Notes under the pieces: generated by a model
What the model saw: the letters and a program-made list of their open reading frames with translations, nothing else
Database searches by the model: none
Told to the model about the DNA's origin: nothing
Assembly: GCA_028565715.1 (NCBI GenBank)
Contig: JAOXYC010211239.1
Span: 1-11,319 of the forward strand
DNA length: 11,319 nucleotides
From: Phoronis pallida
Taxonomy: Eukaryota > Phoronida > Phoronidae
Direction of reading: 5' to 3'
Shown: in pieces, positions 9,401 through 11,319 of the stretch
Layout of the letters: every line of letters begins with the position of its first letter
How positions within the stretch are numbered: position 1 is the first letter of the stretch
Position numbers and translations under genes: made by a program

Positions 9401-11319
9401 CATGAAAATATAATGTTCTATTTTTTTTTATCCTGAACAGTCCTTTTTTCCTGAAAATAGCTGCTACCATGAAAACCCTGTAATTACAGCAGCTGTAAAA
9501 GCCAAACTTGTCCCTTGTATTCGGCATTCTTTTCAAAAAGCACCATTTTTTCCTTTATTGTTCTTTGTCTTAACAAAGCTAAACATTTGATTAGCTGAAT
9601 GTTCAGGACAAATCTTATTTCAACAACTGTAGGAAAAACATTGTATTACCCATAACGATTTTTGGGAAAAACTTTAAAAAAATGTTCCCAAAAACCTGTT
9701 TACTAACATTTAATTGTAATAATTCATAAATAGGTGTTTTTTATGATTCACATTTCAATGTACCTAGATATTGCTTCTCTGCCTCATCAAGGTCAGCCTG
9801 GTGACCCACTTCAAGTTCTTTGGTCATCTCTTCAAATTTACTCATATGCTCACCAATAAGTTGCTCCTGTAAAAAATATATAAAATTAATATTGAAATGT
9901 GAAGTATTGAGACTGTGATATATAGGATTTAAGAAGAGGTGCAATTTTTTAAATTGAGAAGTTGCAAATTTGCTGAAAAACCTAAGACAAGGCAAGAATA
10001 TCCAACAACTCTGACAAATCTCATATCACATTGTAAAAGTCATAGAATTTCTTATTCACATGACAATATATTAATTAATGCTTGATAAACTACAATTTAG
10101 GTCAAATGTGAATCCCCAAAACAGTAAACATAATAAGTACCATATTAAGCGCCCCAGCCACGTAGGAAATTGGTTTGATTAGGGGGTGCTTATTTGGAGG
10201 AAATTTTCAAATCACGCATGCAGCCATAAGCCTTCACACCTTTGTAATGAACTCTGAAATGATGTGGCTCAATTCAGACATTTCGGAGATACTGACGCTT
10301 TAGAAATTACATGCAACATGATTTTTATAGTCCTTCAAGAATAACTTGAGACTCAAAAGTTTATTGTAGGAAAACAAGGTAAGTTGATGATCGCACAGAG
10401 GGGCGCTTATTCCAGCACAGGGGGGGGGCGCTTTTAGGGGTAGGGGTGGTTAATAGGGTGAATACGGTAAACATAATACATCCCTACCTTAGTTGTAACT
10501 TTAAGATTTTCCATCTCCTCTGAATGTTTGGCATTGAGTTCTTCTAACTCATTGGAATGTTTTTCAATCAAGTTTTGGAGATCATTATCTTTTTGCTGTA
10601 GCTTCTCAGCAAGTTCTTCATCAAATGCATGTTTTAATTTCTCAGTTTCTTCCTTCAGCCAATCAACTTTTAGCCTCTCAATTTCTTCTGCTCTACTTCC
10701 TGTTTCTTCTCTGGACCAATCGGATCGAAGCTTCTCAAGTTCTGCAGACCTTTGCTCCTGATATTCTTGCTGAAGTTGCTGCCTGATGGTTTCTAGCTGT
10801 CCAGATAAAGACTCCATTGTATCCGTCTTATCTGACAATTCTTCCTGATGTTTTTGTTTTAACTTTTCAATGTCCTCTTTATACTGGTTCTCAAGAGTGT
10901 CCAACCATTTCTGATGCTCAGAATTCATTTCATCCACTTTTTTCTCATGTTCTGATACAACTGCTTCCAACTCAGCTTTGTGTTCATCTTCAATAGACTG
11001 CAAGACTTCATCATGTGCCTCTTTCATGCATGACACTTTCGCATTCAGTTCACCAATGTCTTGATTATATCGAGTCTCCATTTGTTGCACCTCTTCCACA
11101 AACCCACTCTTCAAACCATCACAAAACACTTCAGATTCCGACTCTAAAGCTCTAATCTGTGACTCATGCACAACTCGTATTGCATTTAATGCCATTTCTT
11201 GCTCAGCTTTAAGAGCCTCAAGCTCAGCTGTCTCCCCCTCCTTTTGACTCTCCTCATTCTCAATTCTAAGTTCATTAATGGACGATTCATAATCTGCTCT
11301 CAATTTCTCAACACTCAGT
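282..11319 (-). CDS. AKAP9: AKAP9-like giant coiled-coil scaffold, central part (17 exons, partial at both ends)
   Basis: Joined exons, transcript order: 11319-10488, 9866-9764, 9367-9269, 8955-8804, 8438-8316, 7820-7677, 7287-7136, 6936-6776, 6408-6268, 5965-5735, 5229-5017, 3766-3534, 3158-2874, 2148-2077, 1758-1546, 1181-1008, 416-282. Every intron has GT...AG ends and compatible phase, giving 1154 codons without a stop. The product is rich in Glu, Gln, Lys and Leu and is coiled coil except for a linker at 6776-6408. Family knowledge: AKAP9 anchors PKA, phosphatases and other kinases at centrosome and Golgi and recruits gamma-tubulin complexes. Identity rests on colinear blocks remembered from human AKAP9, such as SRLQ-AVEKLL, LAVEL-KAEG, ERE-ER--FQ-EI and EE-QQL--QLEI. 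Pericentrin is the related alternative and fits less well. Start codon and C-terminal PACT domain lie outside the window. Confidence 0.92.
417..1007 (-). other. Intron 16 (591 bp) with CpG-rich patch
   Basis: Mostly AT-rich. About 561-690 is an abrupt CpG-rich stretch (contains CGACGAGATCG, CACGCGAGCGTTCG, a GGGTACCC-type palindrome). The minus-strand frame 768-517 stays open across it and would give an Arg-rich peptide (RFKIRSRRKG). No splice pair that keeps the AKAP9 phase was found around it, so it is not called as an exon. An old transposon fragment is the likeliest explanation. Confidence 0.5.
1008..1181 (-). CDS. AKAP9: AKAP9 exon 16 of window
   Basis: The acceptor is CAAATTTAG|TCT (poor pyrimidine tract) and the donor ATG|GTAAGT, both phase 0. 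It encodes SAELADQLETFRSQLLEK, DEEIQQLTAQLEI and onwards to LEEVKQLNRELM. It parallels human NLEEQLEQFREELENKNEE and VQQLHMQLEI (recalled) residue for residue in register. Confidence 0.92.
1182..1545 (-). other. Intron 15 (364 bp)
   Basis: AT-rich intron between two phase-0 exons. I see no coding, RNA or repeat feature in it. Confidence 0.8.
1546..1758 (-). CDS. AKAP9: AKAP9 exon 15 of window
   Basis: It encodes TQTLNSYLKEMAQEKDALHK, then a break RHRGPGGDASS, then REDLVQLLETEREANSRN. The donor is GAG|GTAAAT, phase 0. Three AG dinucleotides lie close together at the acceptor (reading GAAGCAGAG then ACA). Only the last keeps phase 0 with the exon before, so it was chosen; the start is therefore less sure than the rest. 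The Gly/Pro-rich break interrupts the coiled coil. Confidence 0.82.
1759..2076 (-). other. Intron 14 (318 bp)
   Basis: AT-rich intron starting with a weak GTTTGT donor. A branch-point-like TTCTAAC lies a short distance above the triple-AG acceptor at 1759. Nothing else is seen. Confidence 0.75.
2077..2148 (-). CDS. AKAP9: AKAP9 exon 14 of window (72 bp)
   Basis: The acceptor is TGTTGTTGTAG|ACA and the donor GAG|GTTTGT (weak), both phase 0. It encodes 24 codons, TFKDTEQKLKETQDEFEK and FKHEME. It is the shortest exon, and its symmetry and weak donor make it a plausible cassette exon. Human has a TFQKVEDRK stretch at the matching place (recalled). Confidence 0.85.
2149..2873 (-). other. Intron 13 (725 bp)
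   Basis: AT-rich intron. The only structure noticed is a 13-bp palindrome TGTTGGCCCAACA at 2429-2441. No open frame of coiled-coil type and no transposon ends were recognised. Confidence 0.75.
2874..3158 (-). CDS. AKAP9: AKAP9 exon 13 of window: conserved EREQERE block
   Basis: The acceptor is ATTTCTTTTCAG|GAG and the donor GAG|GTACCG, both phase 0. It opens with EQAQEREQEREDFQKEIGSL, the counterpart of human EQAIDREHERDVFQQEIQKL (recalled). Later ELQQKTETCNEALKTVQTL parallels human HLKEKTDKCSELLLSKEQL. It is coiled coil throughout, 95 codons. Confidence 0.93.
3159..3533 (-). other. Intron 12 (375 bp)
   Basis: AT-rich intron with a short AT dinucleotide run and a T tract at about 3348-3371. 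Nothing else is seen. Confidence 0.8.
3534..3766 (-). CDS. AKAP9: AKAP9 exon 12 of window
   Basis: The acceptor is CATTTTTTGCAG|AA (phase 1, split Glu) and the donor GAG|GTAAGA, phase 0. The 77 codons run from LLRETSQLRNEKTEIEK through ELEVTIDELHRQNDELTDE to IQVLEKQLKANKRFIE. The end matches human ALEKQLEKMRKFLDE as recalled, with the conserved block continuing into the next exon. Confidence 0.92.
3767..5016 (-). other. Intron 11 (1250 bp), largest in window
   Basis: The exons on both sides join in phase 1 without need of an extra exon. A plus-strand frame at 4283-4564 is open but starts at GTG, is flanked by AT-rich DNA and matches nothing I know, so I treat it as chance. A 20-bp sequence occurs twice at 4216-4258. 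No minus-strand stretch has the CT-rich look of the gene's exons. Confidence 0.7.
4216..4258. repeat. Two-copy tandem repeat, 20 bp identical, period 23 bp
   Basis: The 20-mer AAGTTTTGAATTAATTTCTT occupies 4216-4235 and again 4239-4258, separated by CTG. It is intronic and looks like a recent slippage duplication. Confidence 0.9.
5017..5229 (-). CDS. AKAP9: AKAP9 exon 11 of window
   Basis: The acceptor is TTGGCTCTACAG|GA and the donor CAAG|GTATTG, phase 1 at both ends. It encodes LIEGFEVERKQMTETIKNL, then IIDYEHTQKQLEDLVSSHH and VERQQRALSESLGQEEQ. It directly continues the KAEG block and corresponds to human KAEGVIDGYADEKTLFERQI (recalled). It is followed by the largest intron in the window. 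Confidence 0.9.
5230..5734 (-). other. Intron 10 (505 bp)
   Basis: AT-rich intron between two phase-1 exons. It contains a 10-bp tandem duplication (5494-5513) next to a weakly tRNA-like stretch (5505-5541). No coding sequence is seen. Confidence 0.75.
5494..5513. repeat. Perfect 10-bp tandem duplication
   Basis: TGGAAATCGA occurs twice in a row at 5494-5503 and 5504-5513, inside intron 10. Confidence 0.9.
5735..5965 (-). CDS. AKAP9: AKAP9 exon 10 of window: most conserved block
   Basis: The acceptor is GTTCCCTATAG|AT and the donor GAAG|GTAAGT, phase 1 at both ends. It encodes AKSRLQSAVEKLLDLF, a middle coiled coil (TNEELEELKRRHEETVHKL), then SQAREYLAVELNKAEG across the junction. Human AKAP9, as I recall it, has SSRLQAAVEKLLEAI and SRAREQLAVELSKAEG at the same spacing. 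This is the strongest single piece of evidence for the gene's identity. Confidence 0.93.
5966..6267 (-). other. Intron 9 (302 bp)
   Basis: AT-rich intron between two phase-1 exons. Small open frames overlapping it are chance. Nothing else is seen. Confidence 0.8.
6268..6408 (-). CDS. AKAP9: AKAP9 exon 9 of window: acidic non-coiled linker
   Basis: The acceptor is TCTCTTTAAAG|GT and the donor GCTG|GTAAAG, phase 1 at both ends. It encodes GAHADEDPFNSSIASLLSD, EGLDLSVRVSES and IFAGPELEPEGEQIVA. This is acidic, Ser/Pro-containing and not coiled coil. It parallels human EEGTELSQRLVRSGFAGTE (recalled), a good family marker because it is not generic coiled-coil sequence. Confidence 0.9.
6409..6775 (-). 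other. Intron 8 (367 bp)
   Basis: AT-rich apart from the GC-rich 18-bp tandem duplication at 6717-6752, close to its donor. The exon 8 frame runs open into this intron as far as 6651. Confidence 0.8.
6717..6752. repeat. Perfect 18-bp tandem duplication with YY1-like cores
   Basis: The unit GTCCGAAAATGGCGGGCT lies at 6717-6734 and 6735-6752. Each copy holds AAAATGGCGG, resembling the YY1 consensus. It begins 23 bases inside the intron from the exon 8 donor. The 18-bp length is a multiple of three, so in the run-on frame it encodes a repeated Ser-Pro-Pro-Phe-Ser-Asp. Confidence 0.92.
6776..6936 (-). CDS. AKAP9: AKAP9 exon 8 of window: conserved Leu-rich helix, then Gly/Pro linker
   Basis: The acceptor is TTTGTTTATAG|G (phase 2, split Arg) and the donor GGGG|GTAATA (phase 1). 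It encodes DVTQRTNDSLLQLLSSSV, then GIEDQVNRRLTSLI, then a helix-breaking QARAKTPPVGAVGG. This matches in order the human segment NNRLLKILLEVVKTTAAVEE that I recall, so the coiled coil appears to stop here in both. The frame stays open past the donor to 6651, so an unspliced transcript would add about 41 residues. Confidence 0.88.
7136..7287 (-). CDS. AKAP9: AKAP9 exon 7 of window
   Basis: The acceptor is TTATTTCTAG|GAA, phase 0. The donor AGAG|GTTATT (phase 2) is the weakest 5' splice site here, chosen because it alone gives the frame needed by the next exon. It encodes ERQSKQTVENQLKEVDENE, a highly charged KRRERED stretch, then ALLAMLTSDLDRVNKER. With the next exon this aligns in my memory with human AKAP9 around ERYALQKANNRLL. 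Confidence 0.88.
7288..7676 (-). other. Intron 6 (389 bp)
   Basis: Ordinary AT-rich intron between a phase-0 donor GTGTGA and acceptor TTTCTAG. I see nothing else in it. Confidence 0.8.
7677..7820 (-). CDS. AKAP9: AKAP9 exon 6 of window (phase 0-0)
   Basis: The acceptor is TTTGATTTCACAG|GAG. The donor is CAG|GTGTGA, a weak but valid GT site. It encodes 48 codons (EELAKLTNDYEARLATL onwards, ending TLDDQLTQ) with regular Leu heptads. It is symmetric, phase 0 at both ends. Confidence 0.9.
7821..8315 (-). other. Intron 5 (495 bp)
   Basis: AT-rich intron between phase-0 exons with no open frame of interest and no recognised repeat. Confidence 0.8.
8316..8438 (-). CDS. AKAP9: AKAP9 exon 5 of window (phase 0-0)
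   Basis: The acceptor is TTTCTAAAG|GAG and the donor CAG|GTAATG, both phase 0. It encodes 41 codons, ELMEKVEKQKQADIEEL followed by FEETMSQQVAELRHEL. It lacks stops in frame and is strongly CT-rich on the plus strand, as the other exons are, unlike the AT-rich intron on both sides. Because it is symmetric, skipping it would keep the frame. Confidence 0.88.
8439..8803 (-). other. Intron 4 (365 bp)
   Basis: AT-rich intron. A minus-strand Lys/Ser-rich open frame at 8503-8691 has no coiled-coil pattern, no flanking splice pair I could use and is judged chance. Confidence 0.75.
8804..8955 (-). CDS. AKAP9: AKAP9 exon 4 of window
   Basis: The acceptor is TTTTATTTTTAG|AA, phase 1, restoring a Glu codon. 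The donor is CTT|GTAAGT, a perfect consensus, phase 0. The 50 complete codons read ELTSEHEQAMKSAISDL and onwards to QQMQMVEKQHL, an amphipathic charged helix. Human AKAP9 has Gln/His/Met-rich coiled coil in this general zone, but I see no distinctive shared motif in this exon alone. Confidence 0.9.
8956..9268 (-). other. Intron 3 (313 bp) with GC-richer patch
   Basis: About 9135-9250 is GC-richer than the other introns. It carries a perfect CRE palindrome (9170-9177) and a small ATCGC/GCGAT hairpin (9187-9201). An old mobile-element fragment or an intronic control element are the two readings. No coding sequence is seen. Confidence 0.6.
9170..9177. promoter_or_regulatory. CRE-like palindrome TGACGTCA
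   Basis: A perfect 8-bp match to the CREB/ATF site within intron 3. Known factors bind this palindrome; activity here is only inferred, and one 8-mer in 11 kb can occur by chance. Confidence 0.35.
9269..9367 (-). CDS. AKAP9: AKAP9 exon 3 of window
   Basis: The acceptor is CTTTTTTTTCAG|AA. The split codon with the previous exon makes Glu. It encodes KLALLEVELAEKDNKLAEM and a following HEQKMKDLQN segment with clear heptad spacing of Leu. The donor is AATG|GTAATA, phase 1. Length 99 bp. Confidence 0.9.
9368..9763 (-). other. Intron 2 (396 bp)
   Basis: AT-rich intron between phase-1 exons with short A and T tracts. I see nothing else in it. Confidence 0.8.
9764..9866 (-). CDS. AKAP9: AKAP9 exon 2 of window
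   Basis: The acceptor is TTTTTTACAG|GAG in phase 0, matching the phase-0 donor upstream. The donor is CTAG|GTACAT, phase 1. It encodes EQLIGEHMSKFEEM and onwards to EAEKQYL, 34 codons of charged coiled coil that continue the His-spaced pattern of the preceding exon. Confidence 0.9.
9867..10487 (-). other. Intron 1 of window (621 bp), half of it a mobile-element insertion
   Basis: Positions 9867-10135 are plain AT-rich intron; 10136-10469 is a transposon-like insertion. The GTAGGG donor survives intact 16 bp beyond the insertion. Confidence 0.8.
10136..10469. mobile_element. MITE-like non-autonomous DNA transposon, ~334 bp
   Basis: AACATAATA stands on both sides (10127-10135 and 10470-10478) as a candidate 9-bp target-site duplication, extendable to 12 bp (GTAAACATAATA) if the edges are set differently. 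The ends are inverted: TACCATATT at 10138 and the complement of TACCGTATT ending at 10469. AAGCGCCCC at 10147-10155 recurs inverted at 10400-10408 and 10425-10433. It has no transposase frame. A TSD of 8-9 bp would fit hAT- or Mutator-like families; the family is not established. Confidence 0.7.
10488..11319 (-). CDS. AKAP9: AKAP9 exon 1 of window (5' end beyond edge): hendecad coiled coil
   Basis: The frame is open to the window's right edge, so the true 5' end of the exon is unseen. The donor is AAG|GTAGGG, phase 0, at 10487-10486; reading on past it hits a stop about 17 codons later inside a transposon-like insertion. The exon encodes about 277 residues of uninterrupted coiled coil. A His/Tyr residue recurs every 11 residues six times (11015 down to 10818). 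A 14-residue block containing DW is repeated 19 residues later (10742-10644). It is by far the longest exon here; the others are 72-285 bp. No enzymatic motif or membrane segment is visible. The role is presumably rod-like spacing and partner binding. Confidence 0.92.

Noticed and set aside
9373-9536. Upstream extension of the exon 3 frame as a longer coding region
   Set aside because: The extra residues come from AT-rich intron; a strong CTTTTTTTTCAG acceptor at 9368-9370 marks the exon edge and restores the phase.
10528-10761. Plus-strand Ser-rich open frame
   Set aside because: Antisense of the long coiled-coil exon: Glu/Lys/Gln codons read backwards give Ser/Phe/Leu, so it is a mirror artefact.
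282-11319. Pericentrin, golgin, myosin or other long coiled-coil protein instead of AKAP9
   Set aside because: Generic coiled coil could mimic these, but the non-coiled linker, SRLQSAVEKLL, LAVELNKAEG and the EREQERE-F-QEI block occur in the same order as in human AKAP9 as I remember it.
1-11319. CRISPR array, phage or bacterial operon
   Set aside because: No regularly spaced repeats and no prokaryotic gene organisation; all coding blocks are spliced exons.

Overview
The window is a piece of an invertebrate animal nuclear genome. It shows short coding blocks bounded by GT/AG splice sites, AT-rich introns of about 0.2-1.25 kb, a transposon-like insertion and a tRNA-derived fragment. I see no bacterial signals such as operons or ribosome binding sites. 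Short introns plus the repeat types suggest a marine invertebrate (a mollusc or other lophotrochozoan, or an echinoderm/hemichordate relative), but I cannot fix the phylum from this sequence.

Almost everything belongs to one minus-strand gene, which I identify as the AKAP9 (AKAP350/AKAP450/CG-NAP) orthologue, a giant coiled-coil scaffold of centrosome and Golgi. Seventeen exons were assembled by matching splice sites and reading phase. They run from 11319 (gene 5' side, open at the window edge) down to 282, and the gene continues past both edges. All phases agree and the exons join into 1154 uninterrupted codons. The second half is colinear with the human AKAP9 central region as I remember it: the SRLQ-AVEKLL helix, the AREYLAVELNKAEG block, the EREQERE-F-QEI block, DEEIQQL--QLEI and EKNAEIEHL. 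I could not run an alignment.

Layout in transcript order: 11319-10488 is one long exon with a strict 11-residue repeat. Exons from 9866 to 7136 are continuous charged coiled coil. Exons 6936-5735 hold a non-coiled, Pro/Gly/acidic linker and then the best-conserved helix. Exons from 5229 to 282 return to coiled coil. The window contains neither the start codon nor the C-terminal PACT (centrosome-targeting) domain.

The non-coding DNA is mostly plain AT-rich intron. Exceptions are a ~334 bp DNA-transposon-like insertion 16 bp inside the first intron (10136-10469), a tRNA-like fragment cut by the left edge (1-55), an 18 bp perfect tandem duplication with YY1-like cores (6717-6752), a CpG-rich patch (about 561-690), a perfect CRE palindrome in a GC-richer intron patch (9170-9177) and two small tandem duplications. 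I found no independent second gene, no complete RNA gene and no evident new multi-gene system.
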